From: Apiospora phragmitis
Lineage: Eukaryota > Ascomycota > Sordariomycetes > Amphisphaeriales > Apiosporaceae
Length of the DNA stretch: 64,000 bases
NCBI GenBank assembly: GCA_038363925.1
Contig: JAQQWL010000013.1
Location: 1,426,001-1,490,000, forward strand
Direction of reading: 5' to 3'
Shown here: in pieces, positions 9,280-23,700 of the stretch
How positions within the stretch are numbered: the stretch's first letter is position 1
Layout: each line of letters opens with the position of its first letter
Position numbers and translations under genes: made by a program
Notes under the pieces: generated by a model
The model's input: only the letters and a program-made list of their open reading frames with translations
Told to the model about the DNA's origin: nothing
Databases searched by the model: none

Positions 9280-12200
9280 GGGCGATCCAGCCGGGACTTT
9301 AAACGGACATCTATGAGGGTCGGGTCACGGCTTAGAGAGACTCATAGATTCATTACTCAGTCGAAGTCGATGACAAGCAGCGGTATGCGGCTGGCGGCAT
9401 TCCGAGGATTAAGTACAGAAGATCCGGAAAGAGATCATAGATGCGATATATGGAGCAGGGTGACTGCGCCTTGATGCATCCAGACATGTTTAAAACTCCA
9501 TAAGCCTGATTCGCCTGAGCTCATTAAAAGGCCCCGTGAAGTGTGGCCCTCCCTTGGCAGGAAAGGGGTGTAGGGAAGGCCATTGTGACAGGCGAGGACC
9601 CGATCCATGCTGGCTCTTGGAATGTTTCCATTTCTGAACCAGGGCTGGGCAGATCGTCACGGACCAGGGTTGATTGGATGTGGGAAGCGTTATGCTTGCC
9701 AGCTCATCTGAGAGCGAAGCGTGCCAACTTAACCTATTAGGTTACCTTAGCTGGCAATAGACTGGGGACATGCACGGTGTGTTGTTGGTTGCACGCGAAA
9801 AAAAAGACTTCGTTGCTGGAAAGATGTATCAAATGTACATATCTTGTATCGAGCCGCCTGAAGTGGTGTTGGACGCTCCGAGGTTGGGTACTCCAGCTGT
9901 TTCAGGTTAAATTTGAGCCTTCATGCGCGCGCTAGAAAAGATCCTGCGTGCCGGTGGCCGGCGCCCGTTGCACTGCTACCTTAGCCACTGGCAGAACCGC
10001 TGTGTCACTCGCTGGTCTGCACTAATAAACAGGTACTACTGTATCAGCATCTTGGCTGGGCTTGGCATGGACTCCGTTAACCCCCTTGCCCCACTCGCTT
10101 CCGTCTCCGATCAATCTAATCCTGGAGGAGATCAAGCGGTGATTTGGAAAGAGGCAAGACAAAAAAATCCCGGAGAGCAAAACATTTTGTGCAAATCACT
10201 TACAGTTTTAATGTTCCGCTCACCGCTGTCCCTGCTAAAAAGAGCTTTCCTCAGCTTGCACCACCTTCATCACTGGGCTTGGTTACTGACCTCATTCTCA
10301 GCCAAGCGAGAGGTGGCTGTACATATGTATTGATACAGTTGATGTTAGGTGCGGCGCTACAGGTACCTCATTGCCGTACCTGAAATCTCCTATCTACCCC
10401 TACCTGTCCCACGTTTCATTGCCGAACCCAGACCCATCATCGTTACTACCTGAGGGGAGCCCTCTGCCATCTGGACTCGACTTCTTCAGGTCACTGTTAA
10501 ATCCAATGGACATCTTTCTAATTGGCCCCGAGAACTCACCATGAGACGACCCGAACCAGCACCGATTCGCCGAAGGGACATCCCGAGGAGTAACAGCTGA
10601 CACTCTGGTCGACGAAAACACCCATCCATCTGAGCATCCTCCAGTCGCAGCTCCCCAGCTTCCGAATTTGGGAAATTGTGTCATCGGACATTCTTCTGCT
10701 GTTGTGTTGAAGGGTGTCAGTGTCTGGGGTGTTGGCTGGAGGACTACCAACTGCGGTGCAACGATCCACCAACCGTAAATCCTTCGACCTGGCGGAGACT
10801 AGGAATCTTGACTCGGACAAAAAAGCGCGAACTAACCACCCCAGATGTTCCCGCCACACTAGGACAATACGTGATTGGCTACGATTCGTACATCGCACAT
10901 ACTGACAGACTTATAGGGTCAGTCCCTAAGAAGAGAATACCTGATATGCATGCTGACGGAGCCACGTGGATATTCGCGCTTACGCAATGCACACAAGCGC
11001 CCTTAGGCATGACCTTCCGACAACAATTTTGGCTACAACTTCAACTGCGCAAGTGATCACGGAGCTTCGAGGCTAGGAAGCCCCAAGGAGGGCATCGCGC
11101 ATTCTATTACTCGCTTCTGATTCCGTGATGAGCGGTAAGCAATGCTCACATGCAGACTCGCTCATCTCGTTTGATTATAGCTCACCGGCAATAACAGTTT
11201 TCAGCTTAGAAAATCCCACTATTGGTGACGATCACAGTGTCGGCAGTTCCACACCCTACCCCCTCATCATTGTGTAGCCGTGGCTGGAGTGTATGACGGC
11301 TTTTGAATATCCAGGGATCATTATAGTCCAGGCTGTCAAGTATTCGATGTTGAGCAACGTCAAAACAAGAGCCTACGTATATGCTGCAAGCCACAGCTGG
11401 AGGTCTGTTTTGGGTTACGTGCGAAGAAAGAGCAAGTTCCTATTGGCTACCGTCCTGGAACAGTGACTCACATTCAACCTGCATATCACTAGCAGCCTAA
11501 TGGAGGTTCCCCAAAAGAAAAGGTCTCAACTCAGCTTCTTGATCTGGCAGCTAGTGCCAGTCTTCTGACTACGACCTGATGGATACAAAGTGAGACAGCA
11601 CCTTGAGCGATGCCGAAGTGCGTGAAGCATCACGACATATCTTTATTCATGGTGTTACTGTTTGCCGATCAACTTCCTTGATCAACTTCCTTAGGCTCGC
11701 AGTACAACAGCGCCTAGTTTCCTCGGGGCAACGGAAGAGCCGAGGACTAATCCCGTGTCACCGCCGCACGTGAAAAAATAACAACCACGATTTAAGCATC
11801 ATGTTTCTCTTTTCTCCCGAGTCAGGAAGCTGGATGCAAAGAGGGTTGCACAAGTCAAAAGGTGTTATCCAGGCGAGACACGGATATCTACGTGGTCAAG
11901 CGATGCCAGTCTTGTGTTGCAACGACAGGTATCGGTGTGTGCGGGCTTGGTCAACTTCGCCATTTGCTTCACGGGATGATGCCTACGGGACGGCGCATGC
12001 CCTCGTGACAAAGCACCTATAGCCCGACAGCTGGATCCGCATCGGCAGAATACATGTTCTTGCGAGTAGTTCGGAAGGTCTCTACCAACAAGTACTCACC
12101 AAGAGGTTCTCGTCGACAGGAGGCGTATGTTACGCGTCATGTCTGCGCATGCAAACGGCAGCTCGCATGACTTATTGATATGGCCTTCTGAGCTGCGGGT

Positions 12201-12680
12201 CATATATCAGTATTTCATGTTGATCGTCAGAGTGGCCAAAACCTGTATCCCAGTATACGTTGAATTGGGTTTCCACCACAATCAGGATGGTCAAAGGGAG
12301 CCCGTATGGTTATCCGACGACAAGATCGATGTAGTCTGCTGATTGATACTTCACGCACTGGGCAGACTGTGTTGTCATGAGTAACAATGACCACGAGACG
12401 TGTTCAATGGCCGATGCAGTCTATCAAGACTAGATAAGGTGAAGAAACCCAATCTCTATTTTGAGAAATGATGTGCCATTCAACTCCAAAATACGACTAT
12501 ATCCGTCTCTATACGGTCGTGCTGGTAAAGTTGTTTAGCCTCAGCAGAGGGCGATCTGGCCGTGACATTGGATGGTCCATTACTTCTAAGAATAGGTGCC
12601 TGGCCGCTGCAGACCGTAGGCTTCTTAAGAGATTACTAACGGCAGGCATATGCTATCTTGGCAATATAATTAGCTAAGAG
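9280..12680. other. 3.4-kb gene-poor stretch of normal base composition
   Basis: No gene could be supported on either strand. Open frames up to about 130 codons are present, but they lack recognisable domains and overlap each other on opposite strands. Base composition stays close to the flanking genes until about 12,680, where it changes abruptly to AT-rich. Confidence 0.5.
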
Positions 12681-12809
12681 TTCTTAGATATAATACTGCC
12701 TTAGGGTGTCAGGGGGGGTTTTAAAGTCTGTGGCAAGACGGACTTATAATGAGAAAATCGTTTTAGTACGAATATTTTTAACTTGCTCATGTTTAATTTT
12801 AAAACGATA

Positions 12810-12862
12810 ACGTATCCTATAAGCGAATGTCTCACATAAGCGAATGTCTTATTCTTTTATAC
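12810..12862 (+). repeat. Left terminal inverted repeat of the Fot1-like element
   Basis: Pairs with 14,621-14,673 allowing C-to-T changes. It contains two copies of the subrepeat ATAAGCGAATGTC, which may be transposase binding sites. Confidence 0.85.
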
Positions 12863-14620
12863 CCCTTTTAATAAAATATAAGTTAATTTTATTATAACGT
12901 ATTTAATGTATTAAAATTAATCGGAATCCTTATTTTTAAATACTTTTATATTATTTTAATAAGTACGCGTATTATACTCGGGCTCTCCGTAAATTCCATA
13001 GCGTTATAAACGTGTTTTAAACGTTTTTATATAATTACTCTTTCGACGTAATTCGTTTTATAACTATTTATTAACGTCTTTTTAAAACTGTAAGTTTTTT
13101 TTTTAATTTATATATAAAATGATTTTCTATCTTATAGCCGTTTCTTTTTTATACGGCGGCGCCGGCTAAGTATTTTATTTATTTTTCGAAGTGTCGCGTT
13201 TTTATTTTTTAAAAGAGTAACTCGGTATATAATATACGTTATAAGTTTTACGATTTAATTAAAACTAATTAAAATAAACGTTAAAAAGTTATTTTAATAC
13301 CGTACGATACGGTTTTAAACGTATTCGGTTTAAGATTAAACTTTAATCGAATTATTTAAGGTTTTTAATTCTTAAGAAATAAGTAGGCCGAAAGACGTCC
13401 CCGGAGGTATTAAAGTACGTAGCTTTATATCTAATTATGAAATAATATATTTCGAATTATATAAAACGAGTCCTATTCTTTAAAAGCTTCTTTATATATT
13501 CGAAACGGTGAAAATCGCTTAGAACGCTTTTAAAAACGCTAATAAAAAGTCTTCTTTTAAAATATAAATAATATACGCCCGTATAAGATATTTAATTTCT
13601 TTCTTATACGCCCTTTTTAATATACGAAAACAGCCGATATTAAAAGGCTAGAATTTATATAACGAATAAAAAGACATATAAAATATAATAATCGAGTTCT
13701 TTTTATAATAGAGCTCGAAAGCTATCGAGTAGTGGCTTTCGTGGCCGTTTAGGACTAGGAGGCGATAACGACCTTTCGTACGAGACTTAATATGTTAATT
13801 AAAGTGTCGAATTTAGTCCTCGCCTTTTTTATTCGTAGTTTAATTATTTTTAATAATTACGATCACCTAGTCTTTCAGTAATAGGCTATTTTTATATTAA
13901 AAAGAGAGGTGCGTTTTTTTAATAAAGATAATATATAAAAGAATAGTGTAACCGTGTAATCCGACGCCTTAAATAATTATAACCTATTCCCGGTTCTTTT
14001 ATTATATTACCCTAGGCTTTCTATATTAATCGGAGGTTGTTACGACTATTTCGAACGAGATTTAACCTATAAAAAAAGCCGGTTTTATCGAAGTTATAAA
14101 TATCCTCTTTTTAAATCTCGTATTTATAAATTATATTTTATACGAAAGTAAACTACGCGCGATACGCGTCGGGATTTTCGTAAAGGATTTTTTAATAATC
14201 GATTTTTTAATTAAAACGCGTCCGGAGGTCTAATTATTATCGTATAAAGTTAAAGGCCCAGTTAATACTAACGCGTCCCGCGTCGCGTAAACTAAATAAT
14301 CGATTCGCTATATCTTCTATACTACTTAACCGGGGAAGAAACGATCGTATATTTAAATTAATAATATATTAAATAATCGCATCTTTTTCGGAATTTAAAA
14401 ACTTTCGAAAATTCGTAAATATTTCGTATTATATAAGTTAATTATTTCGTCTACGCTATAAAGTTTTCGATAAACCGTAATAAATTAATATAGCCTTTTA
14501 TATATTTAAAGTTAAATCTTTTTAGAGCGCTTAAAGCGCTAGAATTATATTACTCTCTTTTTAAAGTTATAGTATTTTCGGACGTAAAAGAATATAAAAA
14601 AAGGTTAAGGCTATAAAGAA

Positions 14621-14673
14621 ATTTATAAAAGTGAGATATTCGCTTATATAAGATATTCGCTTATAAGATACGT
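14621..14673 (-). repeat. Right terminal inverted repeat of the Fot1-like element
   Basis: Reverse complement of the left end, with the same doubled subrepeat in the form ATAAGCGAATATC; differences are C-to-T/G-to-A. Confidence 0.85.
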
Positions 14674-14675
14674 TA

Positions 14676-15265
14676 TATAAAATTATTATAAAGTTTATAT
14701 AATATTTATTTTAAATTAAATATATAATATATTATAATTAAAATATTAATTAATTAAAGTTTAATTTTTAAGTAATATTTTTTATATATATAACGTGGTT
14801 TATTATTAAGTCGATTATATTATTAAGTCGACTACTTTTTTTTAATTTATATAATTAAATTTAATACGTAATATCTTTATAATTATAATATCGATTTAAT
14901 TAAAAAAAGATTATATTATTTTAATAATTTAAGTGACGTGAAAAAGTTTAAATCGAATTAATTAAAGAGTTGTTATAAAAGTATACGATATCCCTCGAGC
15001 TTTTTTAAGCGGCTAACTCTACGATATTAAACCTTTACGCGAAATTTAATATTTATAATATAAATTAAATCTAATTAAAAAGGTGCTTAATAATTATATA
15101 ATTAATTTAAATATTTAAAAAATACTTTTTAATATTAATATTATAAAAGATATAATTACTTTTTTTAAAGTCGCGCGGCGGCGATCGCGTCGATAAGTAC
15201 TAAGTTAAACGCTTTATTAATCGTGACTCGAACCTTAAAATTCGAATAAATTATTATTATAATTA
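14676..15265. other. Unassigned AT-rich sequence
   Basis: RIP-type composition like its surroundings but no terminal repeat, protein motif or LTR similarity recognised. Probably an older transposon fragment. Confidence 0.4.
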
Positions 15266-16015
15266 TATTATAACCTAGACTAACTATGCGACCTAGACCC
15301 ACTTCTAGCACGGCTTTATAATGCCCCGGAATATATACGAGATATAATATAAGCTAGCCCTACCTAGTTAACGCTTACGATTTATTAACGATGACGGACC
15401 TACTCGCTAAGAACGCGATGATAGTTATTAAGGAAGGGGCACGGGATAGAATAACGATAACAGTACTAGATAGCTAGGATAAACTAGACAGCTAAGACGA
15501 GATAGTTAAAACGAGATAGCTAAAACGAGATAGCTAGGCTTAAATAGGCTAGGATTACGCGAACTAGACGGATAATTAACCTAGGTTATATAAAAATAAG
15601 ATAAAGGGATAATATATTTAAAAAATATTAAAAGCGGACGGATTACGGTAATTTAAATAAGTTAAAAGAAGGGATTATTAATTAACGGTATAATCTTAAA
15701 AGAAATTAATAAAGTAAAAATAAAATATATAATAATAAATAATTCATTATATATTTTATATAAATACTTTTTACTTTTATAATTAATTTAAATATTAATC
15801 TAACTTATTAGTAAGTTAAATAGCTTTAACGACTTTATTATACGAATACCTTCGCTAGACCACGTTTATTATTACCTTACGAACTAAATGCTATTACCTA
15901 CTATATCGACAGGGTATTTCCTTTATCGCACGTTTAAATATTTTCTCGTATTATTAATATAAACCTAAGTACGTCTTACTAGGTTTTTTTTAAAACTCGG
16001 ATAGCGTTTGTTATA
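15266..16015 (+). repeat. Solo LTR, related to the Gypsy LTRs of this island
   Basis: Starts TATTATAACCTAG (from TGTTACGACCTAG in less mutated copies) and ends GTTTGTTATA (from GTTCGTTACA). Its last ~300 bp align closely with the LTRs at 26 and 33 kb. It is flanked by AATTA (15,261-15,265) and GATTA (16,016-16,020), a target duplication differing by one RIP-type G-to-A change. No internal region follows, so it is a solo LTR. Confidence 0.75.
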
Positions 16016-16897
16016 GATTACTAGAGGGCTTTTTACGAAAATATAGGTATTATTTCCGGCTAGTTCGTATTAATCGTAAATATTAAAACTAAATACGATA
16101 TTTTAAACGAAAATATATAGAATTTTAACGAAACCGGCTTTATAATAAGTATAATTAAGTTAATACTCGTTATAATACGTATCGATTATTATAATAAAAC
16201 GAAATTAGTTTAGCTTAATAATTAAGAATAATTAACGATTATTAAATATATTAATTTATGAAATTAATATATTTCGCCGTTTTTAATTATTTAAAATTAA
16301 TATTACTTTATAAGCTAGTTTTATAAATATAATTTACTAGGCGATTAAATAATTAAACTAATAACGAAACGAGTTTAAATTAAATTTAAAATTTTAATAA
16401 GTATATAAAAGTATAAACGAAAAGCCCTCATCGTTTTTTAATTTTAAACGATTACGAAACCTATATTTCGGCCGAATTCGAGAAATATTATAAAAACAAC
16501 GATACTATTACGCTTAATATACTTCTTTACTTTTTTTACTTATTTTAACCTTTGAATATAATACTTTATTCGCTATTAAAATATATTTATTTAAAAGAAA
16601 TTAAGTTATTTATTAAAATATTAATAAATTATATTATAAATTTAAATTTTTTATCGCTTTTAAAACCGCGTATTTTATTATTTTTATAAAAAGTAAAATT
16701 AAATTTAAATTTAATATATCTAGTTTAATATTTTATTATTTAAACGAAATAATTAATAAGCTAGATATATATTTTTAAACGTTTATATTTAACTCGTCGC
16801 GTTTAAAAACAGTTAATACTATTACGATTAATAGGTTAATCCTTCGCGGGGTAGCACTTAAGGCGTGGAATTAAATAGAAATAACCGTTTAACGTAC
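16016..16897. other. Unassigned AT-rich sequence between solo LTR and nested elements
   Basis: Heavily RIP-mutated. No LTR ends, motif or match to the other elements found by eye. Confidence 0.4.
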
Positions 16898-17098
16898 TAT
16901 TACGACCTAGTCTAAGCATGCGACCTAGAACCCACTTCACGGCACGGCTTAACAATACCTCGAATAGTTATATAAAAGACTTAGTATAACTTTAAGCCCT
17001 ATTATATTAATATTACCTTACTAGTTAGCGAAACCTTACTAATTAGCGAAGCTTTACTAGTTAGCGAGGCCTGCGACGACTAACTACGACGATGACCG

Positions 17099-17722
17099 TG
17101 TAACGAACTGAGTTTTTAAAGAAACTAAGTAGAACGTACTAGGTTTATATTAGCTTAAACGAAATAATATCTAGGCGTATAATAAGTTTTTATACTTATT
17201 AATATAATAAATAATAACCGTAACTTGAATTATAAACTTAAAAATATAATTTAAAGTATTTATAAAAGTTATTAAGGTATATACCTCATTTATAAGTTAA
17301 AATAGATATTTAGATTAATTATTAAAATAAAGAGTATCTATATAAAATATAAAGGGAAACGTTCGTAGTTATATATTTAATCCTTTTTTTATTAATTTTT
17401 TTAAATTACTTATTAATTTATAATAATCCGTTATTAGCTTACGGTAATTTATTCCTTAAATTACGATAATTTATTCCAGCGGGCTTACTCGAGACGCCGT
17501 GATTTCGTAACGTCCGTTTTTAACCTTTATAGGTATACGTTCGTTTTATAGTTTGCCGGAGAGGCGTTATACTAGGCCGTCGGCCGCGGAGTAGGGGTGA
17601 GTTCGCGTTAGTATAATTAGCGGTTCGGTCGATATTAGTAATATCGTAGCTTAGTCGGGGTATCGTAGTTCCGTGCCGACGTTTTATAAATTTAAGCTGC
17701 GTAATTAGGCTAGGTTATAATA
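17099..17722 (-). repeat. 3' LTR of the minus-strand Gypsy element
   Basis: Begins TGTAACGAACTG on the plus strand (TG...CA ends on the element strand) and matches 24,274-24,898 along its length, apart from RIP-type transitions. Confidence 0.92.
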
Positions 17723-20700
17723 CTATCCTCTTTTTTTTAATTATTTTATTTTTAAAATATTAAGTTTTATAAGTACCTTTATTTTCTTATCTCGTTAAGT
17801 TTTAGTAAATTCCCTTTTTTTTATTTTTATAATATACGCTTATTATATCGTTTAGTCGTATCGAGAAATCTCGGTTAAAAAAAACTATTACGCGTTTAGC
17901 TTTTATTATTAATATAGAATTTATAAGCGATTTAATTAATATATTTTATATTCGTTATTTTTATTAAAACTTAACGTATCGTATAAACGAGAAATCGTTT
18001 CGTTATTTAGAGTGTATCCGGGTTAGTCGTTTTTATAACGGTATTTTTATTACGTTAGCCTTAACGAAACTAATTATTTAATAAAAAAAGCTAGAATTAG
18101 AAGAAGTAAACGTAAAAGAGGCTTTATTTTTATTATAAACTTAGTTATTTATTACTTTAGGTCGGCTAGCCCGTTTTTATTAAATAAAAAAGGTTATAGT
18201 AAAAAAACGCTCGGAAGCGTTTCGTTAAGGGATATAAGAACTAAACGAGGAGGATAGTATTCCTCTTTCGATTATTAATTAAGAAAACTTTGTTTTAAGT
18301 AATTTACGCTTTTTAAGTATTTTTAAGAACGTCGATTAGTTATCTCTTAATTTAAGCGACTTTTCGGAGCCCGGCCCGTTAGTTCCCGTCGTTCGAATTC
18401 TCGAAGTTCTTTAGCGGCGTTTACTAAGTGTTTTTTAAGCTCTTAGGTATTATTTTTTAATGGGTAGCCTTTTTATTTAATAAGGTATTTTTATTTTTAA
18501 TTAATCTTTTTTTTATTAATAATTTATTCGATTTCGTATTCGTATTAATTTATTTCGATTTTTAGTTATATATTAAACGCTATATATATTAAGGCTAGTT
18601 TAAATAATAAAATATAAAATATAAGGTATATTTATATTATTTTAAGTAGCGATAATTAATAATTAGTTTTTAAAATAACTTTTATAATTTTAAATAGTCC
18701 GATTTTTTTAAAGTCTAGTTTATCGCTAAACCGTTTAGTTTTAATATTATATTATAAGAGGTAAACTTTTTTTCCCTCTTTAAAAATTAATCCTTTTAAT
18801 TTTATTTAATCGGCGTACATTTTTATACGTTTTTAAAAGAAAGTAAAGTTTTTTTATAACGATATTTAAAATTGTTTTAATTTTTTGATTTATATAGTCG
18901 CTATCGGTACTAGTTCTCTTTTTAAAGGTTATTTAGCGATGTTTAGGTCGAACCCGTAGTTCGCCCGAAATGGTAATATGCGTATTATTTCGTTATCGGC
19001 GCTATTATACGCGAACTAGGTTATTAGTAGTAGTCGTATTTAATTATTTTATTTATTATTTACGTAATAGCGTAAGTATTATTTTAAGGTTTAGTTTATA
19101 CGTTTAATTTAGCTGTTAATTTAAGGGTAGTAAGTTATAAATAATTTATATTTAATTCTTAATTAAGTTATAAGTAATTTTTAAAACTTAGTAATAAATA
19201 GTTTATCTCGGTTTAAAATAATCGTTTTAGGTAGCCCGTACTAGTTAACGATCGTCTTTAAAAATATATATACGAGGTCGTTAATATCGCTTATTTTTTT
19301 ATAAGGGAGGAAATAAATATACTTAGTAAGTTTATTTATAATAATTAAAATATTATCGTATTAAACCTTCGTTAGGGGTTTTTCTAACGGGGGTAGTTTA
19401 ATAATGAAGTTTAGCGTAATCGTCTTCTAGGCCTTATTTAGGGGTGTGATTAGTTATAGCTCTCCGTAAGGCTTATATTTAGTGGACTTCGCTTTATTAT
19501 AGAGGTTGTAATCGTTAATTACCTTAGCTACGGCGGCTTTTAAGTTTTCGTAGTCGAATTATTTAAGGATATGTTTCTAAGTTTTAAATATTCCTTGGTA
19601 CTTATACGCGAGGTGTTCGTGGAATTCTTGGATAAATTTTAGACGGCATAGCTCTGGAATATAGGTCTTGTTTCGGTAGTAAGTGGCGCTATTTTAAGTA
19701 TTAAGTTAGTTATTAGCGGGGTTTAGAATATGTTTCTTAAACTTTTTTATTTATTTATCGTAATATTATACTTTATTAATAATATTTAATTACCGGGATA
19801 GTATAAAATTATTATCTTAGTTTTATATAAATAGCGTTCGTATTTTTAGGGGAACGTTTATTTTATAATCTAGTTATTAATTAAATATATCCGCTTTACT
19901 ATTCTCGTTATTTTTTTAATAAATAATAGTAAGGTTAAATCTTAATAAGAATTTAAATTATTATATTTATTATTTATTTAACTCTTTATTAATAATGAAC
20001 GAGGTAAGGTTTTTATAATCGGTATAAACCTTTATTAGGGTATTTATACCGTTTAAATAATATCTCTATTTTTTATAAGCTTTAATAATAGTTATAAGCT
20101 TTTTATCGTAGATTTAATAGTTAAGCTCTAATCCGTTCAATTTTTTAAAAAAGAATATAACCGGGTGTAGCTTCCCGTTATCGTCCCGTTAACTTAGTTA
20201 GCTTCCGATTACGTAGTTCGATACGTCGGTCTCGACCTCGAATAATTATATAGGGTCTGCTATACGAAGTATTGGTTCGTTAAGGATTTTCTTTTTAATA
20301 GCCTGGAAAGCTATTTTTTCCGTGTTTATCTATCTGAATAGTTCGTCCTTTTTGGTTAGGTTCGTTAGGGGTGTCGCTATTTTATTAAAGCCGGGGATGA
20401 AGATCCGGTAGTAGTTGGCGAGTCTTAGGAAGGATCTGATTTTTATAACGCTTATAAGCGTGGGCTACTCCTTAACTGCTGCTATTTTAAAAGGTTCTAT
20501 TCGAATCTCTCGGGTGATACTATATATTTTATAAAGGTAATTATCTCTTTATAGAATATACTCTTTTGGGGTTAATTAAGAGGTTAGCGTTTTAGAGCTT
20601 TTATAGGACCATGGCGATATATTATCGGTATTCGTTTTTATTCTCGGAATAAATTAGGATATCGTCGAGGTAAATAACGATGAACTTATCGAGGTATTCT

Positions 20701-23700
20701 CGTAATACGTGGTTAATTATATTTTAAAAGCTGGTTAGTGTGTTAATTAAATTAAAAAGTATAACGAAGTATTTAAAGTATCCGTATTTTAATTTAAACG
20801 CGGTCTTTTATTCGTTTTTTCCTTAATCCGGATAAAGCCGTACGCGTTAAGTAAGTCGAGGGCGGTATAGACTTTAGCTTTGTATAGCTTATTGCGTAGG
20901 TTATTAATAAGGGGAAGGGGGTACCGGTTTTTAATGGTGATATCGTTAAGCTTTTGATAATCGATATATATTTTTTATTTAGGTATTCCGTCTTTACTCT
21001 TTTTAGGGACGAAGAGTATAAAGTATTTAACTAGTGACGTAAATAATCGTATATATCCTTTTTTAAGGTTTTCCTCGATATATTTTTTTAAGGCTTATTC
21101 GTGCTCCTGGTTAAATCGGTATATTAGTATAAAATATAGTTCTTTCCTTTTTTTTAAAGGTATTTTATAGTTTTAGTGTGTGTATTAAAGCAGTTTAGTT
21201 TTTAGTTTTCCGTTAAAGAGGTCGTTAAACTGTTTATACTCGTCCGGTATCTGTACTGTAACGTTTATTTTAAACTCTTTAGTAACGATATAGGCTTTAA
21301 ATATTATAGGCTCGCTCGGAGCTCTTTTCGTAAAATACCGCTCGGTAGCTAAGTCTTTTCTTGGTGTATCTTATTAAAGTTAGCCTGTTTTTTAATTAAC
21401 TTGTAAATTATTTACCTGTAATTAAGGTATCCTTAAAATTATATTATAACTTGATATATCCGTGATATTATATATAATTTATTCGTATCGTTGGTTAATA
21501 GTGATAAAAAGGTTCGTAACTTCTTTCCGTATTATTTTATTTTTGTACGTTATAAGTTTTTTATCGATGGTTTTAAGTCGGTAAGGGGCGTCTTTTTTTT
21601 ATTATTTTAATTTTAAGCGATTAACGATTCGTGGTGAGATATAGTTTTTTTACGCTCCGTTATCGAGTAGCGCTTTAATATAAACTTTTTTTACGTTTAT
21701 TATTAATATAATATGCTCGTAAATGTTTCGTTTATTTATAATATAGTATAGGGACTTATTTTATCCCGCTTAGTATTATTTTTTTATAATAGGCGGCGTT
21801 TATTTCCCGATTTCTATATAGGTTAATCGGCTTCCTACGCGCGTTTTTGTACGCGTTTTTGGCGTTGTTACCGTCGTTCTTTCGTGGTTAGTTATAGGGC
21901 GTTGTACGCGGGTAGTAATATTTCGAGGTTTTTTTCCGTATATAGTATTAATTTTAACGCTTAAAACTCTAGTTTTTTATAATTAATAAAGTCGAGTTAG
22001 TATTTTTTAAGGCGGATTATTTTTTTTATTTAACGTGTTTTAAAAATCTTTCCGTTTTTTCGTATTAGTTATACTTATCGGGGTATGTGGATATTACGTT
22101 CGTTAATAGTTAGAAATATATTATTACGTTATATTTCTTTAATTATTAAAAAAGTATTATAAGTTTAATATATATATATAAGTTTTAAGTTAGATCGGTT
22201 ATTTAATATTTTAACGGTTCGTCCGGTTTATACTTTTTAAAAGTATTACGCGTTTTTTTAAAGTCGTTTAAAAGCTCGGGATTTTTTTTATATATATTTT
22301 AAGTATCGGTTTTCTGTGTAGTTTTTTTAATTTTATTAGTTTAGGTAGTATTTCCGGGGTTATTTCGGGTTTTTTTTATTAATAAGTAAGCTCGTTATTT
22401 ATCGGGTATAAAAGTATTAATCTTTTCGATATTATAATCGGTATATAGGTGCCTAATTAAGTTTCGTCCGATCCGTCGGGGGAATTATTTGTTCTCGAGT
22501 TTTTTTACGAGGTGTTCCGTATATTTGTCGTGGATATAAGATATTTAAGAGAGGGTAAAGTATTTCTCGTTAGTCGGGGTAATTCGTGGGTTATTTTTTA
22601 TAGCGTAGTTTTTATAGATCCTTTATTCGAATCCGGCGGTAATAAGCCTTTATTATATTCGTTTAAAGTTGGGGCTTATAATTCCGGGAATAGTTAGTTA
22701 TTTATTAATTTTAAAGTCTCGAGTTTTTATAAGCTTTATAACTAGTTCGTTGACGGGTATTTTAATTAGTTTCTCGGGTTTTTCGGTTTATTCGGCTAGT
22801 TTTACGAAGGCTTTAAAGTTATTATCGGTAGAGTCGTTATCGTTATCGCCGTCGTCCCTTCTTATTATTGCGAGTATTTATAAGGTGCGTTATTATTTTA
22901 AAGCCTTAGAGAATTATCCGGTTTTTTCTTTATTTATTAAGTATATAATATAACCGTTATTATAATAAGCCGTTTAAATTAAATTATCGTATAATATATT
23001 AAACGTATTAACGTTATTATTTTTAATAGTTATTAAGGTTAGTTTTTTTTTAATAGCGTTAATTTATTATTTATTAAGGACTCGTTAAAATACTTTTTTA
23101 AGGCTCCGGTATTTTTTAACGTAGTATTTTTTTTTAATAGTTATAATAAGTAATATTTTATTTTTTACCGTCCGTTTTTCGTTAAGTAGCGTCGAGGTTT
23201 ATAAGTTCGCTATAATAATTATATATAATGGTTCGAGGTTTAAATAGCGGTTATAATTATTATAATTATTTAATATTAGCTCGGTTATTATTAATTTAAG
23301 GTTAGTTATTTTATTTTAATTAGCCTTTTTATTTCTTTTTACGCTTTTTATAAAGTCGTGTATTAATTTTAATAATTAATTTTATATAATTAAAGAAGTT
23401 TTTTAACGTATTAAATTTATTTAGTTTATTTTTAATTTCTTTTTTAAAGCTTCGGTAATATATTATAATTTTAATATCTTCGGTATTATCGAGTCGTGCT
23501 ATAATACGTCGGAACTCGATTATATAGCTCGTAGCCGACCTTTTTTATTATAAGGTTTTAAGTTTTTGTTCGGCTTATTATTTTTTATTAAGATTTTAAA
23601 AAAATAATTTAAAGGCGTTTTTAAATCCTTCGTAGCTTTTAAAAATACGTTATACCTCTGTTCGGCAAAGTTCGATTTATTAATTATATTTTACGAGTTT

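Larger units (their letters stand above)
12810..14673 (-). mobile_element. Fot1/pogo-type (Tc1-mariner) DNA transposon, RIP-inactivated
   Basis: 1,864-bp element with terminal inverted repeats of about 50 bp starting ACGTATCCTATAAGCG and flanked by TA on both sides (12,808-12,809 and 14,674-14,675). The minus strand encodes a degenerate transposase: EDIYNFDKTGF near 14,055-14,110 corresponds to the family's NFDETGF motif, and LLVLNGHESH near 13,740-13,770 corresponds to LDGHGSH. In the second motif the catalytic Asp codon has become Asn (AAC, plus-strand 13,747-13,749), and many Trp/Gln codons are now stops. Size and motifs match Fot1-like elements of ascomycetes. Confidence 0.88.

Noticed and set aside
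22512..22953. Two short plus-strand open frames within the AT-rich island.
   Set aside because: They lie antisense inside the minus-strand Gypsy element and arise from RIP composition, not from a gene.
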